This document shows positions 23,535 through 33,700 of a stretch of DNA of 64,000 nucleotides, piece by piece. Under the pieces are notes generated by a model, which did no database searches, was not told the origin of the DNA, and saw only the letters and a list, made by a program, of their open reading frames with translations. Each line of letters opens with the position of its first letter. Positions within the stretch are counted from its first letter, which is position 1. Source of the DNA: Sinonovacula constricta (lineage: Eukaryota > Mollusca > Bivalvia > Cardiida > Solecurtidae); the NCBI GenBank assembly GCA_007844125.1, contig CM017556.1, positions 20,949,057 to 21,013,056 on the forward strand. The letters run 5' to 3'. Both the position numbers and the translations under genes were made by a program.

Positions 23535-24367
23535 ATCTGAATAAATTTTATTCTTTTCAATCAAGAATGAAATATATGACTGAACAAATTAACCTTGAAT
23601 TAAAATAGAGAAAAATGATAAATGTGTATTTGTGCTCAACTGTCTGTTAGGATATTCATCCAAGATTAAGGCATGACTGAACCCGTTTAACTGATAAATT
23701 TAAAAACATCTTTACTTTTATGCTATTTTCAAGCACAAGAGAAAAAAGACTGATGCAATTTTCTAAATTTTGCAACCATTATTATTCAAGGAAGACAACA
23801 ACTTAAATTACTTTGCTTAAATGAGTCAGCTCATGAAACTGCAAATTAGGTGTACAGAAGGAGTTGCTTCAAATACAGGCCTATAATTAAAATACTAATA
23901 GTATAGTCATTATAGTCTTTTTTTAAATAAGTTTTGCCAAATTATGGAGGATAATTGGCATATATCAGTTAAAATCAGCATATTAATTCTCATCATCATT
24001 ATCGGCAGCAGTAGCAGCATCAGCAACGATTATAATTAGGTTAAAGTCATTGTAATTATTTTGACCATCAAGTAAATTATCGTCAAGGTTACATTGTTGA
24101 TTTGCATTATAAACATTAAAAAAACAAAAAAAACAAAAACAAAACAAAATAAAAACATCACAAACACACCATTCATTATAAATGTTGCTCAGTTTAGGTA
24201 ACATCAAACAATGGTATGTAATCAGAATGTCTGTGTTGTGACTTGTTCTGATTTAAGTAGATCAAGTTAACTCCTAATTAGCTTGCTACATTTGTTAATG
24301 AACCTTTACTAAATTCTTAATTATTGGCTTAAAAGTTAATGACAGTTAGATCAAAGGCTGAAGGCTC
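23535..24367. other. Non-coding stretch
   Basis: A+T-rich; contains an A-rich/CAAAA tract near 24117-24155. The minus-strand frame 23983-24207 is low complexity and unsupported. Confidence 0.4.
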
Positions 24368-24432
24368 AGCAGCAAATAGTGCAGATCCTCATTTGACTGC
24401 ACCCAGCAGGGATCTACACTATTTGCTGTAGT
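24368..24432. repeat. Palindromic hairpin repeat
   Basis: AGCAAATAGTGCAGATCCTC and GGGATCTACACTATTTGCTG are clean inverted arms around ACTGCACCCAGCA. Confidence 0.8.
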
Positions 24433-24919
24433 TTTATAAAAAGCTGCCATGATAGCATTAGGTAAGTATTATGTATATTAATGTCATAAGTACATGAATC
24501 AATAACCTATAGCTAATTAATAATACCTTGCAGAATCTTTGTTCTAGCTGCTAATAACTTAATTACCTCTAGAACAGATTATTTTAAACTAGCATGCACA
24601 ACATGTAGGGATTGACTGGTTGCATAACAGAACCATGATGTTCTAGATCTTTACTTACATGTAGAAGGGACAAGTTCTTTCAAGGATACCTATACCTTAA
24701 AGTTCTAACTGCATGGATGACACAGTATATCTTAATATGGTAGTCATGCACTGGCTATAACCACCAAATTGATGATAATTAATTTGTTTTCATCCCACTT
24801 ACAAATCATACATGGGGTCTGAGCTATTAGTACTATTATTCATAATAAGTTTAAATACTAAGATATATAGTGTGTTAACTATTGCGCAGCTATATATACA
24901 CAAAGTGATGAGTCTGATA

Positions 24920-24972
24920 AGAAAAGTATTGATCCAGATCAGATCTGATGAATCAGGATCTACATTGTTGTT
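24920..24972. repeat. Palindromic hairpin repeat, partial
   Basis: GATCCAGATCAGATCTGATG followed by AATCAGGATCTACATTGTTG retains the inner arms only. Confidence 0.5.
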
Positions 24973-25261
24973 GTAGTCTTATTGTTTATCTCTGCATCAT
25001 CTTGTTTCCTTGACATAGTTGTAAGCAAAAGATGGATAAGTTTGCTATTAATAATTTTACATGATAATGGATATTGGTTATATAATTATACTGTATTATA
25101 CCACCCATTGATTAAAGCTGGGATATTTTTACATAAGCACACATAAGGAGACAGATGTTTGATTGTTTATTTGTTCCTGAAAAACATTACGGCAACACAG
25201 TTGTGATAATTTCAGTTACGTTCAATAAACCATAATTAGCTTGTTATAGGCATGTATTTAC

Positions 25262-25314
25262 AAGACCTAGGCAAATATTAGCCATAATCCCTTCTGGAAG
25301 CTGTCTGATCAGGA
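25262..25314. repeat. Left half of a hairpin repeat split by a SINE
   Basis: ACCTAGGCAAATATTAGCCA and CTGGAAGCTGTCTGATCAGG lead into the SINE at 25315. The right arm resumes at 25580 (CTGATCAGGATCTGCTCTGA). The junction words are the SINE's target duplication. Confidence 0.75.
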
Positions 25315-25579
25315 CTGGCCACATTAGCTCAGGTGGTAGAGCGTCGGCTTGCGGATCGGGAGGTCGTGGGTTCAAACCCCAGCCGGGTCAAACCAAAGAC
25401 TATAAAGTTGGTATCGGGCTAAGGGAACAGAATTACGTCTAACTCGTCGTGTCCGTATAATGGACAGGCCGGATTCAGTCCCTGGGCACCTCATAAGTGC
25501 CCTGGGCACCTCATAGTGCCCCTGTGCTATAATGATAGAAATGTCGCCGCACAGTATCGGCAAAAATGCCGGCTAATCC
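25315..25579 (+). mobile_element. tRNA-derived SINE, family B, with 10-bp target duplication
   Basis: Head with A box TAGCTCAGGTGGTAGAGCGT and B box GGGTTCAAACCCC. The body has ACCAAAGACTATAAAGTTGG, GTGTCCGTATAATGGACAGG and CTGGGCACCTCATAAGTGCC, ending in GCCGGCTAATCCC. A tandem duplication of CCCTGGGCACCTCATA(A)GTGCC (25483-25520) is unique to this copy. CTGATCAGGA flanks it at 25305-25314 and 25580-25589. Confidence 0.92.
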
Positions 25580-25605
25580 CTGATCAGGATCTGCTCTGAG
25601 TGTCC

Positions 25606-26527
25606 AGAGAGATGTTTTTTTGGCCCTATGATGAAGGTTTAGCCTATAACTTAAAAATAAATATAATCTTAACTCATTTGTTCATGCATATGCCATTAAT
25701 TGTCTATTTGTAGACTGGTTTAGCCGATGATGTATAATTATTTGCCAAAAATACATGTATTTGAAAATCAACAAAAAATGTATGAACTTTCAAAATCAAA
25801 TAACATGTACTATGAATGACAGGGTTGACTAGCAGGCTAGGAGTTAGTGTAGGAAGACCACCAGCTGGAAGACTGCATGTTTCAACGTAAAATCTCTGCT
25901 CCCACTGAGGCGCTGACCCAAACCTACGCATAGGGGGACTGAAAAGTTTGAGTCAATATTCTAACCATTCTATCATAGAGATGGTGGTCCATAGATTGTT
26001 ACTTATTGTATATTCTTTTATTGTAAGTGACGGCATTTTAAATTCAAAGGCACCAGGATTAATCAAATTATCAATCAATTTTGTTTATATTTTCTTTTTT
26101 TAGTATTTTTAATAAGTATAATGATTGGAAACTGTCACCTTCATTAAATAAACTGTTTCTTTTCATTGTAATTTAATCAAAAAAGCGGTTTAAAAAATGG
26201 GGTGTTTTTCTTTAGTTCTGTTTAAATATTTAATCAAGTCAACCTTCAGTCTAAGCTTGCGGGTGTTTCATTATTCTTCTGTGTCACTCAGCAGTTATTT
26301 AGTTCTTTTTTTTTAAAACTTGGTTGCAATCGCACTGAATCAAGGTTTTTTTTTGTTAAATGACCATGAATGATATAAAACATTTTACTTCTGAATGCTA
26401 GATTATTTATGTACAAATGTTGTCATTTAGAAGATTGTGCTGTTTTTTAGATAAGGAGAATTAAAATCATTGCAATGCTTTTCAACTATTATATATTGTC
26501 ATAAGTATTATCTTTAAATTTGCTCCG
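25606..26527. other. Non-coding stretch
   Basis: No gene. A stretch near 25820-25930 faintly resembles a minus-strand family C SINE (AGGAAGACCACCAGCTGGAA), too diverged to delimit. Confidence 0.4.
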
Positions 26528-26569
26528 TGGGGGTGGGGGGCGGGGGAGGTGGAGTTGGGGGGGTGAGGG
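26528..26569 (+). other. G-rich tract, potential G-quadruplex
   Basis: Several G runs (GGGGGTGGGGGG, CGGGGG, TTGGGGGGG, GAGGG) within about 42 bases meet the usual G3+N1-7 spacing if GGTGG is bridged. It is isolated in A+T-rich DNA. Confidence 0.7.
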
Positions 26570-26721
26570 TGATATAATCTAATGTATACATCAGTTATAA
26601 ATATACAATGATATAGGCTAGATAGTGAAAGCTTGTAGCTAGTATACAGTGTCTGAATGGGATTTTCACTATAGCTACAGATGAATTGTTAAATAATATT
26701 GCCAAAGAAAATGTCCTTTAA

Positions 26722-27049
26722 AGAAGGTATACGACAGTTCGCCCACAACAATATCAGCAAATAAGGACAAATGGGATTCCTTTTAAAAATAGGCATCATC
26801 ATCACAGTGGATGATGTGGATGAACTTAAACATAAGTGGTCACATGATTTTCTTGGTTTAAATAGCTAAATGTGTAGCGTTGCTCAGATGGAAAAAATGT
26901 GCTTGTAATAACGATTGTGGCATTATGGCTAACTTTTCTGACAGGTGTAGGAATTAATAAACAGCATTTTACGAGATCTGTTCATATAACAATGGTTTAC
27001 TAAGATATGTTATAAAAATATTTTTAGTCCAACCAGTCGAATACTACCT
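26722..27049. mobile_element. TTAA-flanked MITE, copy 3, inverted and shorter
   Basis: Ends AGAAGGTATACGACAGTTCG and, inward from the right, AGGTAGTATTCGACTGGTTG, with TTAA at 26718-26721 and 27050-27053. The interior is the reverse complement of copies 1 and 2 (CATAAGTGGTCACATGATTT; GATGATGTGGATGAACTTAA), but about 150 bp shorter. Confidence 0.75.
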
Positions 27050-27053
27050 TTAA

Positions 27054-28154
27054 AGCAATTTAAACCTTAAAAATCCAAAATAAAAATAAAGTAAAAAAAA
27101 ACATGCCTAAGGATGTACAGCTGTCTGTTTTCATATCCTTTTATTTTGTACTCATTCTTTTTATTAATGATATTGATATCCTTTCGAAAAAAAACACATA
27201 TTTCTTGAGGCAGGAAATGAAATTTTATTGTATCTTCTTTTTTCCTAGGAAAAACAGGACAAAGCCTTAGGAAAAAAAAATCTACTGATGCTGGTTCAAT
27301 TAATCAACCTATAGATGGTATTAAAAAAAATGCAGTTAGAAATCTCATACTTATTACAAATATAACAGGGTTATCAATATAGGAAAGGCTATACGAAAGA
27401 GATTATGATTGTCTTAATTTAGGTCAATTAATGTTTTGTATGGAGATAATTGCACAGTGTATGGGAAATATCAAATTAAGTCTAAAAATGCAGTTAATTC
27501 TGCTTATTAAATTTCAGAGTACTCTATTGTTCATTTTTACCTGCCCTAGCTGAAAATGATGTGATTTTTTGTAATTTACATATAATTAAAATTGCATTTT
27601 GGCATGTTATATTTTCCCTGTTAAATTTACTCACATTATAATTATAATCTCTAAATAATTGTTGTTGTTTTTTTCTTGATAGAATCTTTTTAGAAGGCTT
27701 GGTGGTCAGTTGGTTTACATAAAATTTAATTAATTTCTTGTGAAATTCTAGAACAAAAATTGTATATGCATAGACACAAGTTGAATTTTTATTACTTTGT
27801 TGTATTTGGGATTCTTTGTACTGGTAGCATTAGGTGCACATTATGGTTAACACTGTTACAATAGAGGTATCTTTTTTTTTCAATTGTAAAGTTCAACAAA
27901 TACACCTGTCTTTCATCATTCATTAGGCCTTTCCCCTCAAACCTGAAATGCTTTGGCAGAAAATATGTGTCAGATAGTTTTTTGCTTATTCAAGCTTTGT
28001 TTGAAAAACCTTTCACCATCTGTTTGTTTATGGACATTTTGTTTATCCTTTGTTGAAGGAGATAACAGTTTAAGCAAGTGCATGCTACATTTTGCTAACC
28101 ACCCTGGATAATTGTTAGCTTATGTATCTCTTAGCCTGCTGTTTGTGTATTTAT
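27054..28154. other. Non-coding stretch
   Basis: A+T-rich with many homopolymer runs; nothing recognised. Confidence 0.4.
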
Positions 28155-28258
28155 AAGGCTAAATAGACAAATAGTGTAGATCCAGATCAGCCAGCTCCCT
28201 GCTCAAGGTCCCTGTAGGGAGCTAGCTGTCTGATACTAGCATTTACACTCTTTGCTGC
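28155..28258. repeat. Palindromic hairpin repeat, longest central stem
   Basis: GACAAATAGTGTAGATCCAG, ATCAGCCAGCTCCCTGCTCA, then CCCTGTAGGGAGCTAGCTGT and CATTTACACTCTTTGCTGCT. The centre includes AGCTCCCTG and a facing GTAGGGAGCT. Confidence 0.8.
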
Positions 28259-28439
28259 TCAGTGACTGTTTATAAGTATGTCAATGCTGACAGTGTAATC
28301 TATATAATATTAAAGCAAAAAACAACAAAAAAGCTGAGAACTTGGCATGGATTTTTAACCATATGTAACAAGATATATAAGAGATATATTATATATTTTG
28401 CATGTAAAGGTATAGTATATCCCTATCATTGATAGAGAC

Positions 28440-28530
28440 TAAGTAGCTTAAAATGTGTATAGATCCTGGTCAGATAGCTCCATGCAGAAGCTGGCTGATC
28501 TGGATCTACACTATCTGCATAAACCTTATC
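28440..28530. repeat. Palindromic hairpin repeat
   Basis: TGTATAGATCCTGGTCAGAT and GGCTGATCTGGATCTACACT around TCCATGCAGAAGC. Confidence 0.75.
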
Positions 28531-28959
28531 AATATCATGCATGCATGCAGGCTGTAATACTAAATTTGGTTTCATACCATGATTTGATCAAGAAAATGAA
28601 AATAGTGGGGGGCTGTTTGTTCAGTACATACACTATCAGCTAAGACTTGTTTTTTTTAAATATGTCATGATACCTTTACATTAATTTGCTAACAACATAG
28701 GAAACAATTCTATGATTAGTCTTCTAGTAGACATGTAATTGTGCACAAATGTTTTTACTCAAACATTTACTGTACCTGTGGTATTTTGCCACCAAATATT
28801 GCTTAATGTTGCAATTAAAAACCATTATTTGGCTATTAATTGCATGTTTATTTTTTATAGACAGCATACATACTAAATATAAAATTAAATTTGGTTCTAA
28901 AAAAAGTTTGAGAAGTCTTAGATCCAAATGTTTCTTGGTGCTATTTTGTTTTACTGAAG

Positions 28960-29058
28960 ATGGCAGAAATGAAACAGGGGTGGAGTCTGAGGGTCCTCAG
29001 GGAATATTTGAACATTCTGATCTTGCTAACCGCAGCCTGCATATGTGCTGGCAGATGA
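28960..29058 (+). CDS. Possible 32-codon hydrophobic reading frame (unproven)
   Basis: An ATG directly after a pyrimidine-rich stretch ending in TGAAG opens a 32-residue frame beginning MAEMKQGWSLRVLREY, followed by the hydrophobic run LNILILLTAACICAG, then stop. It has the look of a short N-terminal exon leading into a membrane segment. However, I see no strong splice donor before the stop, no homologue I can name, and short hydrophobic frames arise by chance in such DNA. It overlaps a longer frame (28749-29075) in another register that looks random. Recorded as a weak candidate only. Confidence 0.12.
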   Translation: MAEMKQGWSLRVLREYLNILILLTAACICAGR

Positions 29059-29396
29059 TAAAGTCATCAACATGATTACTTTCACACACACTCTGTCTCT
29101 CTAACAATTTGTCCAGAACTGTTTCTCTTCCTTCTTTTTCTTTCCTATTTCTCTGTTTTACAACAAAGGCATGTACTTTGTAAAACAGTCATTATTGCCC
29201 TTTTTTTATCCATTTTCACATGCAGTAATAATGAGACAGGTAGCTTGAGGATAGAATATAGTACAGATCATTTTTTATATCTCTATGCCTTTATTTTGTT
29301 TTAGAATACATAAACTGTGAATAATATACTCTTTATTCATAGTTGTCATCTTAAAATTGCATGAAGAGGTAACAAGTCATGTAAGTTAACACTCTG

Positions 29397-29452
29397 AAAG
29401 AAATAGTACAGATCTTTATCAGAGCTATCAGGTCCTACACTATTTGCTTTTG
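29397..29452. repeat. Palindromic hairpin repeat, shortened centre
   Basis: AAATAGTACAGATCTTTATC and AGGTCCTACACTATTTGCTT with a reduced centre. Confidence 0.65.
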
Positions 29453-29904
29453 ATCATTTTCCATTAAGCAGATTAAGGATTAAAAGTTGGCCTTCTTCTC
29501 TGAATGTCAGTGCACCTAATGGTCTGGTCTGGAAATCTTGCTCTGTGTTAAATCTGGTAGTGATTAGCTAATTATAGGGATTAAATCTAATGAAAGAATG
29601 AGGAAGAGGAGGAAAAAGTGGTAGGGATGTGCTGATTTAGTGGCAGCTTTAGGTTTCTGACTTGTCTTCTATTGAAAGGTACGAAATAAATTTGATGGAA
29701 TGGAAATATATGTCGGATAGATGTCATTAGCAACTTTCTAAAAAAAGCCTTAATATTTTCAGTAAAAAAAAATAAAATGGATGCTAAGCAATTTAGGACA
29801 ATTAGGATTATATTGCACAGAAGACTGAAAAAAAACACTGATTGACCCACAATGGACTTAACATTATAATCTGTTTGTTCGAAATATTACCTCAAACTGA
29901 CATA

Positions 29905-30110
29905 ATTATGGTCATGGTGGCAACAACCTGCTTATTATTTTAGAGGAAGACCTTATATTTGCATGTATGTCTGGGTAGAACCACTGGCATACTGCGATTA
30001 TGTAGAATATTTTCCCCACATGAAGTTCTTGCCCTGACTGGGACTCGACCCATGTTGTGAGGGACTGAGGAGTTAAGTTAAATGTCAGCTCAGCCACATG
30101 CAGGCTCCCA
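29905..30110 (-). mobile_element. SINE family C, minus strand
   Basis: Minus strand: tRNA-like head near 30060-30110, B-box region GGGTCGAGTCCCAGTCAGGG, CAAGAACTTCATGTGGGGAA, GTTCTACCCAGACATACATG and GTCTTCCTCTAAAATAATAA. Confidence 0.65.
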
Positions 30111-30317
30111 GGTCCTCAATCTAAAACAAACTGATAAGCATCAATTTAAACCCAGTAAAAAGGTTATGTAGAAAGTTGTTTGTCTTCATTATGCCAGTTT
30201 CAATGTTTATTTCTTAATTTCAGATATCATACTAAATCTTCTTTTCCTGAATATATGTGTATTTTAAGAAAATTTTTTCTACAAAATGCCAACAAAATGA
30301 TGTGTAAATTGTTAGTT

Positions 30318-30634
30318 TATTTGTTTGTTGGGTTTATTATCCCATGCACCAACAATATTTCAGTTGTCTGGAGATGGTGTACACTTGAAGCAGATATAGT
30401 GCTGCCTTCACTGTGTATATCATGCCGTGAACACCTTGCATAAAACCACGCTCAGTCACATTATCCTGACACCGGGCCAACCAGTTATGGAACTACCATT
30501 TTATTTGCTTGAGCGTTAGCAAGGGAGCTATACCACTACCATTTTTAACAACTATGGTATGTCGTGGCCCGGGATCGAACCCAGGGCCTCCCGTACCTGG
30601 AGCCTATCCTCTACTGATTGCACTACCAGGTCCC
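30318..30634 (-). mobile_element. tRNA-derived SINE, family A
   Basis: Minus strand head GGACCTGGTAGTGCAATCAG with B box GGGTTCGATCCCGGGCC, CGACATACCATAGTTGTTAA, GTGTCAGGATAATGTGACTG, and 3' end TGGGATAATAAACCCAACAA. Confidence 0.9.
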
Positions 30635-31009
30635 ATTGTAAATAGATATCTTCTTTGTACAAAAAAATAAATATGTATTTTTGTAAATGGTTTGGATGAC
30701 GGTCTTGGTCAGTGTTTTTATGTCATGGAGTCTTGGTCTTTGATCCTTAAATATTTGGTTCTTAGTCATTGATTCAATGATTCCTAATCATTTAGTTCTT
30801 TGTGTTTCATTGCCATTAATTGATACTTGGTCATTGAATCTGATAATTGATTTTGTCTGTGATTCTTAACCCTTCTGTTCTGAATTGTTCTGTATGTGCT
30901 GCAAGGCCAAACTGCCTCTGCTTGTTAATTAAGACAAAATACTGCTTTCAAAGGCCAATCTTGACCAACCTGTTGTTCGAGACAAACCTTATGAAAGGCA
31001 AACTTAACA

Positions 31010-31263
31010 ACAAGCCGCAATAGCTCAGGTGGTAGAGCGTCGGCTCGGGCGGGCCTGGGTTCAAACCCCGGCCGGGTCAAACCAAAGACTATAAAGTTGG
31101 TAGTTGTGGCTTCCCTCCTAACTCCTGGGGCCAAGGGGAGAACATCACGCCTGACTTGTCGGTGTCAGTATAATGAACTGGCCGGGTTCAGTCCTGGGGC
31201 ACCTCATAAGTGCCCCTGTGCTATAATGATAGAAATTTTGCTGCACATCATCCCATCCCATCT
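31010..31263 (+). mobile_element. tRNA-derived SINE, family B, with 11-bp target duplication
   Basis: A box TAGCTCAGGTGGTAGAGCGT, B box GGGTTCAAACCCC, ACCAAAGACTATAAAGTTGG, GTGTCAGTATAATGAACTGG and GCACCTCATAAGTGCCCCTG. CAAACTTAACA flanks it at 30999-31009 and 31264-31274. The head lacks about 8 bases in the anticodon-arm region. Confidence 0.92.
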
Positions 31264-31561
31264 CAAACTTAACAGATCTAGTACTAAAGTCTCAGTTGTC
31301 TGGTAGATTGCAACTTCCCTAGAAGACTGAAAAAAGAGAATGCATGCCTCTGCTCAGCTAAGGGCTGCATGCTGGTCAGCTGGTAAGTTCTCTGGGGATG
31401 CCAGGCCATGTCCATCCAAATGACCACTAATTGATAACAGCTAGTGCCCTGAAAACATGTACAACCTCTGCTCTCTTATCATATTCTCATGGACTGGAAC
31501 CATGCAGGCTGGCCTTAACCCTGAACCTATGCTATGTACATGTACTCATGGATCAGGCTTG

Positions 31562-31642
31562 AGAAACAAATGTGTATATTCAGATCAGTCAGCTTCTACA
31601 TAGATTTGTCTGATCAGGATCTGCACTATTAGCTAACAATTC
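31562..31642. repeat. Palindromic hairpin repeat
   Basis: GTATATTCAGATCAGTCAGC and TTGTCTGATCAGGATCTGCA, then CTATTAGCT. Confidence 0.65.
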
Positions 31643-32240
31643 TTTATCCCTAATTTTCTTTATATATGCATAAAGCTGATAGAAAATAAAAAAAATAATT
31701 TAGTATTGGGTAATAACAGTTGTGGCATTCTAAGGTCCATGGAACCACCAGTCATAATGATAGCACAATATTGTTCTCAATAGGTAGTGTAACGTTATGG
31801 ATTTTTTTCATTGTTCGACATAACCCTGCATGGATTCATAATGAGGACACCTACTGGGGATCATACTGTTAGATCAAACAACATGTTGCTTCAATCAATC
31901 TAAGCCTGCCCTGTGTGCACTCTTTTTAATAATGGACACACCTTTTATTTAAGGTGAATGGAACTCATTGTGTTTAAAGGTGCACATACCTAGCTAGAAA
32001 TAAATAACACCAGTTATTAAAGGTGCACACCCCCTAAGAATAATGAACAACTCTTAAGTTTATTAAAGGTACATATACATATAAATAATGGATATCCCTT
32101 CATTATGGGTCAGTTGAAATGTGAACATTGGTTCATCAGGTCTTTTTCAGTTTTCTGCATGTTTTGTTATGTAGAGTAACATTACTAAATTTTCCAATGC
32201 CGTTCCAGAAAAAGCATCAGTCCAATATGACTGGTGATTA
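31643..32240. other. Non-coding stretch with short degenerate tandem words
   Basis: TTAAAGGTGCACA-like words recur at about 31975, 32018 and 32063 with intervening AATAATGGACA/AATAATGAACA words, suggesting an old short tandem. Nothing else is recognised. Confidence 0.4.
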
Positions 32241-32372
32241 TGTAGCCAGGTGATAGGGAGAGAATGAGTAAGCAGTCAAGTTAGCTCAGTCAGTAGAGCA
32301 TTCGTCCTGTTAGCGAAGGGTCCCTGGTTCGAGTCCCAGACTGGCTGCACATTTTTCTCCCTATGTTATAAT
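32241..32372 (+). repeat. Left terminal repeat of the miniature element
   Basis: 132 bp. It differs from the right copy at scattered positions, mostly in the 5' third (for example AGTCAAG against GGTCCAG before TTAGCTCAG), and is colinear with no indel. It ends GTTATAAT, with the primer-site-like TGGCGCCC overlapping its final T. Confidence 0.75.
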
Positions 32373-32384
32373 GGCGCCCAACGT
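32372..32384 (+). promoter_or_regulatory. tRNA-Lys-type primer-binding-site-like sequence
   Basis: TGGCGCCCAACGT directly follows the left terminal repeat; the next bases (AAATG) depart from the longer 18-base site. Spacing and sequence fit a retroelement primer site. Confidence 0.6.
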
Positions 32385-32494
32385 AAATGGCCCGCGATCG
32401 TTATGTACAAGTGCTTGAGAAGTGCTTGTGAGTTCTATGTAGAGTATTTAGTCTGTGGAAATTCGAGGACAAATATCGAGTTGCCCAGGGTGTA

Positions 32495-32626
32495 TGTAGC
32501 CGGGTGATAGGAAAAGAATGTGTGATTGGTCCAGTTAGCTCAGTCAGTAGAGCATTCGCCCTGCTAGCGAAGTGTCCCTGGTTCGAGTCCCGGACTGGCT
32601 GCACATTTTTCTCCCTATGTTATAAT
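32495..32626 (+). repeat. Right terminal repeat of the miniature element
   Basis: The tRNA-like fold is best preserved here. Acceptor arms GTCCAGT and ACTGGCT pair at five positions plus a G-T. The D arm is GCTC...GAGC and the anticodon stem TTCGC...GCGAA encloses a 7-base loop whose second base is C rather than T. The T-loop is TTCGAGT. The loop defect argues against a working tRNA gene. Confidence 0.75.
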
Positions 32627-32899
32627 AAGCAATGTTATCAGCATTTTATTTTTAACAAATAAAATCAGGAGCAGAAGGCATACCTGAAATAAGTCTAATG
32701 GCAAAATGATACACACATTAATGTTAAGTTACCCTAGCTACATGTAGACAAGGTACTTTTTTTTCTTTTACAATAATTTTGCTTAAATATATTGACAAAC
32801 CCTATGTAATTCGAAGATTCCCATAAGAATGTATAAGTACAGTGTACTGAAGTGATCATGTCATTTTGTTGTTTTTATTATATCAAACCTAGATATTAA

Positions 32900-33085
32900 T
32901 GGTCATATTGGTGATAGCAATCTAATTATTGGTGGAGGAAGACCCTAGAATGATAAAACTTCTTTGCTTAGGTGAAAAGTCTCACCACTTAAAAGTTGTT
33001 GCCCCAACTGAAACTCAAACCCATATGATGAGGGGCTGAAGAGTTGCAAGTCAGTGACCCTTACCGCTCAGCCATGGGCACCACT
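32900..33085 (-). mobile_element. SINE family C, minus strand, decayed
   Basis: Minus strand tRNA-like head GGTGCCCATGGCTGAGCGGT, B-box-like GGGTTTGAGTTTCAGTTGGG, and GGGTCTTCCTCCACCAATAA near its 3' end. Confidence 0.6.
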
Positions 33086-33616
33086 AATTACGTTAAAATA
33101 TCTTTACCTGTAAGTATTCTGTGTTTATTAAAAACAATTGACTTCTTGTTCTTTGACTATGTCTAAAACTTGAAAAGAACTTCAATAATTATAGAAATCA
33201 TATACCACAGGGCGCATATATGTCTCCAGCATACCTGTTAGATTTTTACAGTGTGTTAGTCATTTATTTACTTCATTTTGACCTTTTTATGATAGGAAGA
33301 CCATTGTTCTCTAGCTTTTTGCCACATATTTTCTTCCAAGAGTGACTTCCAATTACTTAACAGTCTTTAACACATAGTTGGAGTCTAATTGTCACTTATT
33401 TTGCTCTTGTTTTGTTGAATAAAGGCATGTGACATCCAATATACAACAGCATAATTTTTTGTGTTCAATGTCATCTGTTATTAGTAAACAATGTTGAACT
33501 TGTCCTCAGTGCATATTTAGCTAAATTTGTATGCTTCTATTGGATAACTCTGTAAACTTTCCATGATCAAATGGTGTACAGATAAAATATTTCTTAATTT
33601 TTAAAGCTTTTCAGCA
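33086..33616. other. Non-coding stretch
   Basis: Nothing recognised. Confidence 0.4.
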
Positions 33617-33700
33617 TGTGGCCCCCATAGCACAACGGGTAAGGGTGCCATAGTTGCAAGGAAGTAATTGAAGGGTTGTGGGTTCGAATAAAGTTTTTCA
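33617..33700 (+). repeat. tRNA-like SINE head fragment
   Basis: GGCCCCCATAGCACAACGGG (A-box-like) and GTTGTGGGTTCGAATAAAG (B-box-like GGGTTCGAAT) with a short G-rich tail. No body follows, so this is a truncated or different SINE head. Confidence 0.45.

Larger units (their letters stand above)
32241..32626 (+). mobile_element. Miniature LTR-like element (TRIM-like) with tRNA-like sequence in its terminal repeats
   Basis: Two direct repeats of equal length (32241-32372 and 32495-32626, 132 bp, start to start 254 bp) flank a 122-bp interior. The interior starts exactly at the end of the first repeat with TGGCGCCCAACGT, the first 13 bases of the primer-binding site used by many retroelements that prime on tRNA-Lys. 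Each repeat begins TGTAGCC and contains a full tRNA-like cloverleaf region with A box TTAGCTCAGTCAGTAGAGC and B box GGTTCGAGTCCC. Short inverted segments flank the tRNA-like part (GATAGG(GAG/AAA)AGAATG against CATTTTTCTCCCTAT). No coding capacity, no convincing polypurine tract before the second repeat, and no target duplication that I can see. The alternative is a tandem dimer of a tRNA-derived SINE, with the primer-site match coincidental. Confidence 0.6.

Noticed and set aside
32281..32350. Functional tRNA gene
   Set aside because: The anticodon loop lacks the invariant T before the anticodon, stems contain mismatches, and the sequence is duplicated inside element terminal repeats.
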